The notes beneath the pieces were generated by a model. That model was not told where the DNA came from. It was given only the letters and a program-made list of their open reading frames with translations, and did not search any database. From the NCBI GenBank assembly GCA_946965045.2, contig OX337241.1, positions 3,095,744-3,159,743 of the forward strand: a stretch of DNA of 64,000 nt, in the 5' to 3' direction. Positions 40,298 through 51,608 of the stretch are shown piece by piece; the stretch's first letter is position 1; every line of letters begins with the position of its first letter. A program made the position numbers and the translations under genes. The DNA comes from Epithemia pelagica (taxonomy: Eukaryota; Bacillariophyta; Bacillariophyceae; Surirellales; Surirellaceae).

Positions 40298-41089
40298 TTG
40301 TTTGTTGTCAAAGGCTGGAAGGAACGATCCGACTTGTGTAATGACGCGACAAGAATCTGGTGCTTTGATGGGATGAATGACAAACATGAGTATAACACTT
40401 TGGTCCTCCACTGTTGCACGTCTAGTGGAGGAGGACAATCTTTGTTACAAAAAGCACAATAGTGGCCGTATGGTGCTGATTGCTGATTTTGTCGTTTCAA
40501 TGGATCTTAAAGCGATCCAAAGAAGACGAATGCAGGCGTCTGCTGTGAGCTAATGTAACACGGGAAGCGAGTCAGAATGGGATGAATGACATACATGAGT
40601 ATAACACTTTGGTCCTCCACTGTTGCACGTCTAGTGGAGGAGGACAATCTTTGTTACAAAAAGCACAATAGTGGCCGTATGGTGCTGATTGCTGATTTTG
40701 TCGTTTCAATGGATCTCAAAGCGATCCAAAGAAGACGAATGCAGGCGTCTGCTGTGAGCTAATGCAACACGGGAAGCGAGTCAGAATGGGATGAATGACA
40801 TGTTCCTTCTGGTCCATCATGTCGTCAGATTCTTGTGTTTGGTACTTGTACTTGTACTTGTACTTGTACTTGTACTTGTGGCCTTGCTTCCTTCACTATA
40901 TACCTGATGAGTGATGCCCACTCACATCATTGGATCAAGAGAGGACCACTGTCTCACTCTGTTTTGTTGTTATTGATGTGAACAGTCCGTAGGCCCAAGG
41001 CAAGAATGGTGTTCCATAAATGGTGTTGGTCGAGATGACTCAGAAACTAGGGATATCTACCCAGTGGATGTTGGATTGTCGATCTGTGG
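40298..41089. repeat. Spacer with 209-bp tandem duplication and TACTTG microsatellite
   Basis: After the interrupted K8 3' block, two 209-bp units (40371-40579 and 40580-40788) lie in tandem, both containing tggtcctccactgttgcacg and gaagacgaatgcaggcgtct. A third copy begins at 40789 but diverges after about 15 bp. TACTTG is then repeated six times at 40843-40878. No gene. Confidence 0.75.
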
Positions 41090-41348
41090 ACCTCTTCGTC
41101 ATAGGAGGACCTCTTCATCACAGATTGGGATGTCGATCTCTCTCCCTCTCGTCTCGTCCTATCTTAGAGCAAAAGATACTTTTCTTGGGGTCATGAAATC
41201 TATGTGCGATTGATTGCCCTTCATCATCGTACGCAGGACAGGCACAACTTTCCTGTCTCCACACATCACTCTCTCTCCTCTCCTCGCTGCGAAAGCTCAA
41301 TTGCAAAGCTGTCATTTCTCGTCGACGTTGTTGTAAAGCGCCGTGACC
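41090..41348 (+). promoter_or_regulatory. Class A upstream region of K9
   Basis: Class A boxes: gacctcttcatcacagat, gcaaaagatacttttcttgggg, tcatgaaatctatgtgcg, cgtacgcaggacaggcac, then a more diverged proximal part without the cacgcgttgctc box. The left half of the palindrome is degenerate here (ctatcttagag). Confidence 0.5.
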
Positions 41349-42539
41349 ATGACAACGACACTGAAAGAACAAGCATGGCAGTCGGGCCTAGTCCTTTTGA
41401 ACGAGACACCTGAATGGAATATCGAGGACTGGCCTTCTCTTGAGGGTGAATGGCGCTGGCATCATGCTACGGTCATAATTGATCATCCCGATAACAACAA
41501 GGAACAAACGGTCGTCGTGTTGGGAGGTTACAGACAAGCCCCAGGTGCCACGGATTCCGTTTCTGTATTGAATCTATCGGACCCAGACAGGCAGTGGCGA
41601 GAAGGGCCACCCATGAACAAGAAACGTGGTGGACATGCCGCTGCTTTGTGCAATGGCGGCGTTTACGTAATGGGCGGATTCAATCGAGTAACTTTGGATT
41701 GTATTGAACGAATCGATGCCAATGATTTGCTACAATCATCCTTAACAACAACCACCACGCATGAGAGTCATTGGACGACATTGACATGTCGATTATCGAC
41801 GAGAAGAAATGGATGTTGTGCTGTTGCGGTGCATGATCGATACATTGTTGTAATGGGTGGCTGTTACAACCATCGCTGTTTTTCGTCGGTGGATATTATT
41901 GATACCAGCAATCACATTGTCACTGCTGGACCATCCATGACTGTTCCACGAGCATCCTGTGCCAGTGCGGTCATTGGCCACCGCATCTTTGTCGTTGGAG
42001 GCGAAAACGATCTTAACTCGGTGGAGTATTTGGAATTTTCAAAGCCTGGTGACAATGAAGAGACAAAGAAGCAGCCTGGCTTGACATTGAGTTCTTTCTT
42101 TTCCACCTGGATCACTCATTCTGATTTAGTGCTTTCCAATGCACGAAGTTGTTATGCAATGGTTGCCGTGGGATCTTGTCTAGTGGTGACTGGAGGATAC
42201 GAATCATCCGTGGAGGTCTTGGATACGAACCGCAACTGCGTGTGGAATCTTCCACCATTCGCATATCACCGCGATGGCTGCAGTATGGTGACTGTTGCCA
42301 ATCAAGTTGCCGTGATTGGTGGTTTGTACCAAACTACCTGTGCGACATTACCACTAATGGATAGGAATTCTTGGTGTTTTCGTCGACTTTGTGAACAGCA
42401 ATCGAACGGATGGTATCATTCTCTTGAAGGTATGGGTATCCGAGATGCTGATATCTCACCCTTTTTCACCTCGGCATCAGCTCGTAAACGAGCAAGGCAG
42501 AATACGCGCCAAAATAAGAAAGGGTCTGATGAAACATAG
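41349..42539 (+). CDS. Kelch-repeat protein K9
   Basis: This copy is 396 residues from the ATG at 41349; a GTG two codons upstream is not needed. Blade 2 (GGFNRVTLDCIERIDAND) is shared with K4 while the tail (RKRARQNTRQNKKGSDET) is close to K8, a mosaic pattern. Blade 4 is the shortest in the family (GGENDLNSVEYLEF). The blade 4-5 loop reads NEETKKQPGLT. Class A both sides. Its 3' block leads straight into K10. Confidence 0.9.
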   Translation: MTTTLKEQAWQSGLVLLNETPEWNIEDWPSLEGEWRWHHATVIIDHPDNNKEQTVVVLGGYRQAPGATDSVSVLNLSDPDRQWREGPPMNKKRGGHAAALCNGGVYVMGGFNRVTLDCIERIDANDLLQSSLTTTTTHESHWTTLTCRLSTRRNGCCAVAVHDRYIVVMGGCYNHRCFSSVDIIDTSNHIVTAGPSMTVPRASCASAVIGHRIFVVGGENDLNSVEYLEFSKPGDNEETKKQPGLTLSSFFSTWITHSDLVLSNARSCYAMVAVGSCLVVTGGYESSVEVLDTNRNCVWNLPPFAYHRDGCSMVTVANQVAVIGGLYQTTCATLPLMDRNSWCFRRLCEQQSNGWYHSLEGMGIRDADISPFFTSASARKRARQNTRQNKKGSDET

Positions 42540-42784
42540 CGGATTTTGTTCTCAAGTGGTTGACTCGTTTTCTACATTCAATTGTAATCCTAGGACCTAG
42601 TAAGTGTTTACTCAAAAGTAGAAAGAACACGTTGCAAGATAGGAGGTACTTCCTTGTTGTCAAAGGCTGGAAGGAACGATCCGGCTTGTGTAAGGACGCG
42701 ACAAGAATCTGGTGCTTTGTCGTGGCATCGTGGCACTTTACACGACACAAAGTCGTCGTTCATGGATTCATCTCGATTCGGACA

Positions 42785-43605
42785 AAGATACCGTAATGGG
42801 AGGATACAACGATGAAATAATTGTGATGGGAGGATTCAATCAAGGTCCATTGGATTCTATCGAAAGAATTGATTCCAATGATTTGCTGCAATCATCTTTG
42901 ACAACCAGCACCACACATGAACGTCATTGGACGACATTGACATGTCGATTATCAACGGGCCGAGATGGATGTTGTGCTGTTGCGGTGCATGATCGATACA
43001 TTGTTGTAATGGGTGGCTACAGCGATCATGATTTGTCGTCAGTGGATATTATAGATACAAACAACCACACTGTCACTGCGGGACCAAGCATGACTGTTCC
43101 ACGAAAATGGTGTGCCAGTGCGGTTATTGGTCACCGCATCTTTGTCGTTGGAGGCCAAAACGGGTACGGCAATCTTGACTCGGTGGAGTATTTGGACGAC
43201 ACAACACCCTGTGACAGTGATGAGACAGAAAAGGAAACTGACTCGACGTTGATTTCTTTCTCACCCACCTGGACCACTCATTCTGATCTGGTCCTTTCCA
43301 ATGCACGAACTTCTTGTGCAATGGTTGCCGTGGGATCTTGTCTGGTTGTTGCAGGAGGATGGGGCAATTCAACCGTGGAAGTCTTGGATACGCACTTCAA
43401 CCGCGTGTGGAATCTTCCACCATTCGGAAATCACCGTGATGGCTGCAATATGGTGACTGCCAATCAAGTTGCCGTGATTGGTGGTGTGTACAATTTTACC
43501 TGTGCGACATTACCACTAATGGATAGGAATTCGTGGTGCTTTCGTCGACTCTGTGACCAGCATCCAAACGGATGGTATCAGTCTCTGGATGGACTGAGCA
43601 TCTAA
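42785..43605 (+). pseudogene. Kelch K10, 5'-truncated chimera
   Basis: Family sequence begins only at about 42790 with two successive VMGG(Y/F)N motifs, preceded by the class A downstream block of K9. There is no N-terminal LKEQAWQSG segment, no blade 1 and no upstream regulatory class of its own. The frame from an in-frame ATG at 42796 would give blades 2-6. TAA at 43603-43605 replaces an Arg codon of the IRDAD motif, and recognisable tail sequence (tcagctcgtaaacgcgcaagg) follows. It probably arose by unequal crossover between a kelch gene and the 3' block of its neighbour. Confidence 0.8.
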
Positions 43606-43895
43606 CATGCTGATTTTTCTCCCTTTCCTACATCGACATCAGCTCGTAAACGCGCAAGGTCCAATGGAGTTTATTTCTCTAGTGGTTGACTTGTTTTCAA
43701 CGTTCGATTGCAATCCTAGGACCTAGTATTATAAGTGTTTACTCAAGAGTAGAAACAAAATGTTGCAAGATAGAACATGCTTGTATTTTGTGAAAGGCGG
43801 GGAAAGAACGACCCGATTTGTGTACCTCTACAAGTGGTACTACGCTTCGGCCATTACCCATTTATATCTGTCAGTTGTGGGACAGTGCCACAACC
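43606..43895 (+). other. Class A downstream block after K10
   Basis: Contains agtggttgacttgttttc, gttcgattgcaatcc and gtagaaacaaaatgttgcaa, then the gtggtacta/cttcggccatta stretch that also follows K3 and K14. Confidence 0.45.
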
Positions 43896-43899
43896 GTGA

Positions 43900-45060
43900 C
43901 TGTGCAGTCGTGAGACCACACTCTAAATAACACAGAATGGATTGCTAGCTGTGGCACGGAGGCCACCAACCAATGAGAGAGCAGGAACAAAAGCACGCCA
44001 AGGCAAAACCTTGTTGGACCTGACGTTGTCGAGTTTGTATGGAAGTAAGGAGGGAGGACCATGTCATATCCAATTCCGACATGATGGCCAAGAACAGGTT
44101 GTCCCTTTCGGAGGAGTCTCCGCGCTCCAATCACAATGCCTTCTTCTACCTGATGTTGCATGTGAATCACAATACGTTGCTGCACTTGACATGTACCATA
44201 GTAATGTGTCATTTGCCCGATATGAAAGGTCGCCACACTTGGATCATCCGCAAACGTTCTACGGGTTCTTCTCGTCGCCTGACTCGCCACGCTTCGAGAA
44301 TCCTAGTACCGAGATGCCTGGCTTGCATCACTTTTTTGCGGGTCATTGGTACTTCCCGTACGGTCGTGTATCCAGAACGTGTCGGTCAATATCCATGGCT
44401 TGCCAGGGTTCCATCAAATCTTCCATCGCATAGACCCAATCCATTGCATTGACCAATGCCATGGTGGTAGATCCCACACCACCAGGCGCTTGATGAGCCA
44501 ATTCACAAGCAATGGACCGCAAGGTTTCACCGGGTAGGGTACTGGTTCAAATCAAGGCGACTAACAAACAATACTGCATTGCGGCGAATTGCGGCGAGGG
44601 GAGACGAACCGGGGATGCATCGTGTCGGACTTGGAGGGTAAAGGACAATGCCCAGACACTGTTTTCAATTGCCTCTTCGGCCTCGACCCAATCCTTCTGA
44701 GACAAGGCTTGACAGCGGCTGACCGAGGTGTTGTTGCTCCTCCTTTTTTCCTTCTCCTCGTTGCCAGTCTTTTGTGAATGTCCGCATGGGAGATGCCGGA
44801 TGGAGTGGTACTTTCAATTGCCTCTTCAGCCTCGACCAAACGTGACAAAGGCCACAAGGAATCAATCGGGTCTTGGACCGGACTACCAAATCCAGCAAAT
44901 GACTTTGCAGTTGTCGCCCACCACGTTCCACTTGTTCTTGTCGTGTGAGCTCCAGGTTGGTGGGTGGTGCCAACAGTCTTGTCAGTGGTGATCTCCAAGC
45001 ACCAGCAGAGGCCGAAGAAGAAGAAGAAGCATGGGCCCAATCCATGGAACTCGAGGTACA
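43900..45060 (-). pseudogene. Minus-strand pseudogene of unknown family, frameshifted
   Basis: Successive minus-strand frames carry protein-like sequence that no single open frame joins: LELTRQEQVERGGRQLQSHL (about 44890-44950), LVEAEEAIE, then LRSIACELAHQAPGGVG and MDWVYAMEDLMEPWQAMDI (about 44375-44530), then a helical Arg-rich piece, then QVQQRIVIHMQHQ and LPPYFH (about 44045-44200), ending in a hydrophobic LGVLLFLLSHWL. A TGA and at least two frameshifts interrupt it. The segment 61420-61690 is a second copy of the last part. The family is not recognised. Confidence 0.42.
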
Positions 45061-46080
45061 ATTGTACCACAAGGGAGAATAAATTGGCATATGATTCGAA
45101 CAAAGACGGAATGAAGCCGTCATTGAGAACAGAGGAAAAGGAAGTATTTTCTGGACTGCGGCAACCTACAGCACTTCAATTGAACTTATTGCTGTTGGTG
45201 CCCTTGTCGTCTGTTTTTGGTTCTAAACTGGATGGCAGTACCTTTTCTTCATCTTGAAAGAGTCTTCCTTGGAGTCTTCCTCCACGGGAGACATGATAGA
45301 AAGTAAGAGCAGAAAAGGCTGAGGGTCAATCTCCGAAACAAAAGACGGTGACGGTGACGGTGGCAGACACATTGTGGATTGTGGGGTGCTGATGGTATCT
45401 TTTTGTCGTTTCAATGGATCTTCCCCCAAACTGTGATGTGGAGTCGTCCCCTCCCCCAAAGTCTGTGGAGTCCCATCCAAATCTTGGTCGCGGAATGAGG
45501 ACAGGAATCGCAGGCGCGCCGACCGAGACGAGCATTGCCACTCTTTCCTATTCGAATAGACACAGGACGATGGATCTCGTCGCCAAAAGACGACCACACC
45601 AATAGAATCGAACATACTGCTACACTCGAAGGGAAACCATGGAATTGTTCGTTACGAGCAACTTTTGAGACTCTGGCAGTGACGAGGCATCTACTTGTCT
45701 TCTTCCTTTTCTTGGTGAAAGACTACGAAAGTATATTCAAGAGCATCAAAGAGATTGTCGCAAGGATTGGCTGGACGGAAAAAACGACCAACGAAAGGAA
45801 GCGCTTCGAATGCTGCTGTCACTTACCAATGATGAGTGTCGCTGCGGCTGCTTGGAGTACAAGAACAACAACAACAACAACGTCCATTCCACAACAGGGG
45901 CTCGACGATTCATGAAACAAGACGGTGGATCCATCACGCGGGTTCCAGGGTCCTACTTGCGACAACAGTGACAGCCACAACAATCACCACATTATTGTTT
46001 GTGTTGGTCCAACACCTTCTCGCTCACCGTCGTCAATCGACGAATTTTTTGAGGCAAGAAGGAAAAGAAAGAATTTTATG
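45061..46080 (+). repeat. Spacer with family V fragment, copy 2
   Basis: The segment 45480-45780 repeats the series seen at 28.38-28.70 kb, starting with caggcgcgccgaccgagacg. In the best frame it reads DCRKDWLDGK, then RKEALRMLLSLTNDECRCG and an Asn run. The flanks differ from copy 1. It runs into the SOUL-like remnant. Confidence 0.4.
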
Positions 46081-46640
46081 ATGCTTCGGCCCTTCGACGA
46101 ACCGCCGCAGCGCCGGAAACGAAAGAGTTCTATGCCGGATGGGGTCGATTTGCCGACCGATGGACCTTTTCCGACGACTCGGCGGCCCGTCTGACCGGAC
46201 AATTGCATCGTCACATCAATCAAGTCTTGTTTGACGACGACGAATTAGAGATGGAATCTGTGGCGGACAAGGATGGGGTCGAGTTGCAGGAATATGCCAT
46301 ATGCCACCAAGATGGAGCGGAAGACACCCTTTGAGACCCTGTACCTTCAATCTAAGAATCCCATGCAACGTCGATGCGGCCCTTACAGCGGGTCGACCAC
46401 TCCCCCACGACACGAACAATAACAAGAATGACAACAACCAACGATGGTTGGTGGACCTGCACTGGGAAGTGTCCTTGGCCTGGTACGAGTTCGCGTGGGA
46501 ACCTCGGGTCCTCTTGATCGGATCGTCCCACTTGCAACTGAAACAAGATATGCAGCCAAAGAATTATCATCTCAAATGGCAGTACGCGCCACCTATGGAG
46601 GCTACTTTCCAAACCATGCACGGTCGGTGAAAAGGGGGAA
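46081..46640 (+). pseudogene. DUF2358-like gene remnant, copy 2 of the SOUL-like gene
   Basis: From about 46116 the frame reads EFYAGWGRFADRWTFSDDS and LHRHINQVLF, matching copy 1 at 10.8 kb. It breaks near 46305 where the frame shifts, loses about 20 residues relative to copy 1, and resumes as DAALTAGRPL, LHWEVSLAWYEFAWEP and LLIGSSHLQL. Tyr is encoded where copy 1 has TAG. The SOUL-like half is absent; unrelated sequence follows at about 46560. Confidence 0.55.
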
Positions 46641-48147
46641 GGCCTTGTATTTGGTCGTCCAAGATTGTTGTCGAGAAACTCCTCGTCATGAACTGTATCC
46701 ATTTCAAAAAACACATGGCAGTTATTCCTTGGGGAACCTCCAACCACACTCCCACTGGCGCAAGAATATTCATGTCCCCATCCATGGCCAGTGCATTGTC
46801 GTCATTGTTTGCCACCAACAAGGTGCTGACACTGTCATCGACGGACCCATAACATGTATTGCCCAACTATACAGCAATTTTGATGCTTGTCCGTCTCAAC
46901 CTGCTGATGCTTTTCGTACAAAACGCGTAACAAGGATGCCAAGGTCAGCAGTTTACAAGCACCGTACCAAGCCATGTTAGAGCAAATGACCTTGGTCCTT
47001 TGTATTGCTGGGGTTCTTCGCGAGAGGCACCACAAGACACAGCACTAAGCATGACGAAAATTACAGGGCGAAGAAACTGACCTAACGACAACGACAGGCA
47101 CCCGTCATGCCTATCGACCAGCAGCAGCAGAACTAGCAGGATAAACAAGAGAAATGTCAACCACAACAGCTGGGTCGAATCACCATGGCCGACGAACTAC
47201 GACCGACGTGTAGTACTGTCCAATCATTCAAACAAGTTCCTTCCCAGACGACTCGAATCACAACCAATGTCTCCATCCACGGCCTGTACACAGTGTTGTT
47301 GCTTCTCTGTCGACTTGGTATTCGTTGATGGGAACCAACAACCAGACAGACTGGAGCCTTCATTGCATGGTTGAATATTCCAACAACAACAAAAAACATC
47401 ACCTTCATCATTGTAACGGGCATTCTCCGCTTACGCTTCAAGGCCGGCAGCAACTGGATTTTCCTTTTTTTGTCATCTTTCTTCTTGTTCTTGGAAAAGA
47501 ATACTACACCAAGGACTCTACTTGTCTCGACCAGAAATGTTCCACTTGGTCCTCAAAGCAACATGGTGGCTACCCCTTCTTGTTGGCACCCACCAACAAA
47601 TTGTTGTTCTAGAGAGGATTGGAAACAAACCTTGGTTGCAGGCACTACCCATCCAGCCATTGGTGTTCTGCAAATCGAGAGGATGACGGAGGAGCACGCA
47701 CATGCCCTATTGTGTGATATGCTAGTTCCCAAGGGCGTTTGGCAGGGCTGGGACAATGGCGGAAAAGAGAGACGTTTTGCTGGGGCTCTTTGCGAAAGGC
47801 ACCACGAAACACTGTGTACTACTAGGACTACGCATCCCGAAAATTACATGGCGACGAAACTGACCTCACGACGGACAGGTACCCGTGTCATGCTGTGGAC
47901 TCCGACCATTGACTAGCAGTACTAGCAGGACGGAACAACAAGAGCACAGTGTCAACAAGAACAGGTCGGTCGAAGCAACTGTCACGATTTGTCTCGAGAC
48001 AAAATCTCCTACCCCTCTTTGTTTCATCCATTTCGTGCCGTCAGTCGTGCTTCCAGTCCGCACCCGTCAGCATCACAACACAGACCAAACCTACGCAAGA
48101 CAGTGTCTCGATCCCCATAAATTCTGCAGTCGAAAACGTTTCGAACC
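46641..48147 (+). promoter_or_regulatory. Spacer with family Z fragment and class B upstream region of K11
   Basis: The stretch 47040-47450 parallels 24800-25110 (gcgacgaaac..gacct, ccttcccagacgactcg). Family Z copy 2 follows (47613-47790). Proximal class B sequence then runs from about 47820: gactccgaccattgac, aacaagagcacagtgtcaac, tcagtcgtgcttccagtc, gtctcgatccccataaattc. The TATA-like element lies about 30 bp before the ATG. Confidence 0.45.
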
Positions 48148-49383
48148 ATGAGCATGACACTGAAAGAACAAGCATGGCAGTCGGGCCTAGTCCTTTTGAA
48201 CGAAACACCTGAATGGAATGAACACGACTGGCCTCCTCTTATGGGTGGATGGCGTCGCGATCATACTACGGTCGTACTCGATCATCCCGCTAAGAACGAT
48301 AACAACAACCACAGGGGACAAGCGGTCGTCGTGTTGGGAGGATTTAAACAAGGCCAAGGTGTCATCAATTCCATTCTTGTTTTGAACTTGGCAGAATCAA
48401 ATATGCAGTGGCGAGAAGGGTCACCCATGAACAAGAGTCGTCGAACACATGCCGCTGTTGTGTGCAACGGAGCCGTCTACGTAATGGGAGGATACAATGG
48501 CGTAATGGGAAAATACAATGGAGGAACTTTGGATTGTATCGAACGAATCGATGCCAATGACTTGCTGCAATTATCCTTACGAAACAGCACCACACATGAG
48601 AGCCTTTGGACTACATTGAATTGTCGACTATCAACCGAACGAAGAGGGTGTAGTGCTGTTGCGGTGCACAACCAATATATTGTTGTAATGGGTGGCTGCG
48701 ACGATGGTTATTTGCCGTCAGTGGATATTATTGATAGCGGCAATCACACTCTCATTTTCGCACCATCCATGACTGTTCCTCGGTCATTTTGTGCCAGTGT
48801 GGTCGTTGGTCACCGAATCTTTGTTGTTGGAGGCTGTAATGAGCATGGCAATCTTGACTCGGTTGAGTATTTGGACTTCACAAGGCCATGTGATAATAGG
48901 GAGACAGAGAAGGACACTACTGCTTCAGTGATATCTTTCTCGTCCACCTGGATCACTCATTCTCATTTGGTCCTTTCCAATGCACGAAGTTCTTGTGCAA
49001 TGGTTGCCGTGGGATCTTGTCTGGTGGTGGCGGGAGGACGAGGCAATCCAACCGTGGAAGTATTGGATATGCACCGCAACCATGTGTGGAACCTCCTACC
49101 ATTCACTAATTACGGTAATGGCTGTAGTATGGTGACTGTTGCCAATCAAGTTGCCGTGATTGGTGGATGGGGCGATCCTTCCTGTGCGACATTACCACTA
49201 ATGGATAGGAAGTCGTGGTGTTTTCAGCGACTCTGTGAGCAGCCTCGGAACGAATGGGACCAGTTCCGGGAAGGAATGGGTATCCGAGATGCTGATGTTT
49301 CACGCTTTTCCACCTCGACATCAGCTCGTAAACGAGCTACGCCCAGTACGCAGCGTGGTGATTCAGGAAAGGATGAAAGTTGA
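48148..49383 (+). CDS. Kelch-repeat protein K11
   Basis: This copy is 411 residues, the longest, from the ATG at 48148 (MSMTLKEQAWQSG, shared with K13). An in-frame 21-bp-scale duplication within blade 2 gives GGYNGVMGKYNGGTLD. Blade 3 reads VVMGGCDDGYLPS. The tail is SARKRATPSTQRGDSGKDES. Class B both sides. Confidence 0.88.
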   Translation: MSMTLKEQAWQSGLVLLNETPEWNEHDWPPLMGGWRRDHTTVVLDHPAKNDNNNHRGQAVVVLGGFKQGQGVINSILVLNLAESNMQWREGSPMNKSRRTHAAVVCNGAVYVMGGYNGVMGKYNGGTLDCIERIDANDLLQLSLRNSTTHESLWTTLNCRLSTERRGCSAVAVHNQYIVVMGGCDDGYLPSVDIIDSGNHTLIFAPSMTVPRSFCASVVVGHRIFVVGGCNEHGNLDSVEYLDFTRPCDNRETEKDTTASVISFSSTWITHSHLVLSNARSSCAMVAVGSCLVVAGGRGNPTVEVLDMHRNHVWNLLPFTNYGNGCSMVTVANQVAVIGGWGDPSCATLPLMDRKSWCFQRLCEQPRNEWDQFREGMGIRDADVSRFSTSTSARKRATPSTQRGDSGKDES

Positions 49384-51290
49384 ATTTTGCGACGTATAAA
49401 TATTGCATCCATGTCCTGCAGTTGCAAAACTATAGCATAATCATTTGGTTCTCAAGCACTTTTCTTGTTTTTTTTTAATGGCATTGCTAACTATTGAGAT
49501 GTCATGTCTTCGTTGTACTGGTAGAAAATGTGAGTTATAGCGTCCGACATGACCCTGCCGTTCTCCGCATAGACGAGTGGAGTCATGCTCTTGAGTGCCT
49601 GTCCATGGTACCATGCCTCTCTGCTGTTGAATGGGTTGAGTTATCTGGCTGACCAAGATGATGGTTGTGCGCCTGAAGCACTCTAGTCGGAACCATCAAT
49701 ACCAAACAACGTCAACACATACAAACATGCCGGACACACGCGCGCTTCTCCTCGGCGGTTGTACACAGCGACTCGTTTGGACGGTCGTCTTAGTTCCGAC
49801 CATGCGACAGTTTGTCGGTCGGGTCCTTCTATGACGCGTGCTCGTGTCTTCGGGTGGCAGTCGTTATTAGGAAATTTGTGAATTCTTTGGAATTTTTGCA
49901 CAGCCACAAATTTTTCAGGAGTCCGATAACTTTATGGGTCGATTCAGCAATCAGTCTCTCCCCAGTGATGTGGCTCTTGGTGAGGCTATGGTCATCGGTC
50001 CATGGGAATCAACAAGAACATTGCGGTGCGCAACGTCCCAGTTTCCCATGGCATTGTCACGGGGGAAGGCGAAAACGACCATGGTAGTGCTGCGACATCC
50101 CCAACCACCACCTCGTATCGAAGTATGGCTTGCTCCATACTTTCAACCAGACGGCTTTTCCATTCCAACGTCTGGATTCTAAATTACTGGTCGAAACTTG
50201 TTATTCTTCGTTGTTGGATTCTGGTGGGTGTTGTCTGTCCATTTTCCACGGCAAAACACGTCTACCATCATGGACTGGTCATTACCACTGCACTGTGGTT
50301 TGTTTGTTGTTGTTTTGCGACAGTATTGCTCGTCGATACTGCTTTGTGAATCCAAAATTCTGTTCTCGTGGCCGCAGATCCCCATCCATGACAATGACAC
50401 GGCATGGTTGTGGAGTACAACACCCCAAAGTTGGACGGACAAGACTTATTTCCAAGAGAGACTGCGCCGATTCGAACAAGAGAGACTGCGCCGATTCGAA
50501 CCAAGGCTTAGTGTAATCGTGAAGCTGAAAGCACATTTGCGCCACGTTGACTATGAAAAGATTCTGGTTGCCGTCCTTGCATAGACAAAGACATTACTTG
50601 AAGCTTGTCGGGTGCTGTCAAACTATGGACCAAGCTCCAGGCCAATAAACACCAGAGAATCGATCGAGCCACGCTCAAACTGCAATGTTGCCGCCGCTGC
50701 AGCTACTACCAGGCTTGGATTCACAGTCAGTATCCATGTTCGCGATCGGTGTTTCATGTCAGAGAACACACAAGCATTGGACAAGGCCACTCTGTCATTG
50801 TCTTGTTCATGTTCTTGCCGTTGTCCTACCACCTCTGTTTCAGAAATCGCGGAACTGGATGTTTTTGGAAAGGACCCACAAGAATGCAACTCTCGAATCT
50901 GTCAGTTTCATCCTGCAATTTCCAAGGGCCTCTATTGTTGCAACGGTGTATTTCGTCATTAGTGGTTTGACACCGGCAATTTGACATAGCCTGACACACA
51001 AAACTCTTGTACGTTCTCGACGCCAGCACCGGTCCTGACACCCACCTTGGCGAATGGAGGCCCTTCAACCAGTACAATACGCGTCTGCCACAGGACCAAC
51101 CTTTGCGGTCCAACCAAATCCACGTGACATTCTCGAAAACAACCCAATGAGCGGTGCACATTCGAATCATTGGATCAAGAAGTCAACAAGACCACTCTCT
51201 CTGTTGTTGTTGTCGTTGTGAACAGATGTCGTTGTGAACAGACTGTATAGGACCAAGGGAAGAATGGTGTTGCTCCATAAATGGCGTGGG
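49384..51290 (+). other. K11-K12 spacer, class B downstream block and decayed fragments
   Basis: The class B 3' block covers 49384-49680. The next 300 bp are related to 18.5 and 53.0 kb. The stretch 49930-50600 is largely unique, apart from a perfect 24-bp tandem duplication (50453-50476 and 50477-50500, unit ending gcgccgattcgaa). A plus-strand frame at 50612-50962 has Cys-rich segments but no recognised domain. From 51000 the sequence follows 31.84-32.15 kb (KLLYVLDAS, then DQPLRSNQIHVTF). Confidence 0.4.
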
Positions 51291-51608
51291 ACGAGATGAC
51301 TTGGAAATTAGGGATTGTCAATCTGTGGACCTATTCATCATACAAAAGGACTCTTCATCACAAATGTCGCTCTCTCTCTCTCTCCCTCGTCGTCGTATCT
51401 TTTACAGCAAAAGATACTTTTGGGGGCTTGTCATGAAATCTATGTGCGATTGACTGCCCTTCACCATCGTACGCAGGACAGGCACACCTTTTCTGTCTAC
51501 ACGCGCGCCGGTCTCCACGCAAAAAAGCAAAGCTTCCACTTCCACGCGTTGCTCTATTATACAAATAGACCCGCTCTTGTGCTGCCATTTCTTGTCGACA
51601 TTGGGATC
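51291..51608 (+). promoter_or_regulatory. Class A upstream region of K12
   Basis: Almost every class A box is present: catacaaaaggactcttcat, an inverted repeat GTATCTTTTA-CAG-CAAAAGATAC (51395-51417, one mismatch), tcatgaaatctatgtgcg, gtacgcaggacaggcacacc, cggtctccacgc and cacgcgttgctct. It stays open in frame with the gene, but the homologous ATG at 51609 is the likely start. Confidence 0.55.

Noticed and set aside
40843-40880. TACTTG repeats as a CRISPR or regulatory array
   Set aside because: Perfect short tandem repeat without spacers; an ordinary microsatellite.
44540-44570. tRNA-like B box (ggttcaaatc)
   Set aside because: No acceptor stem or A box at the right spacing; probably chance.
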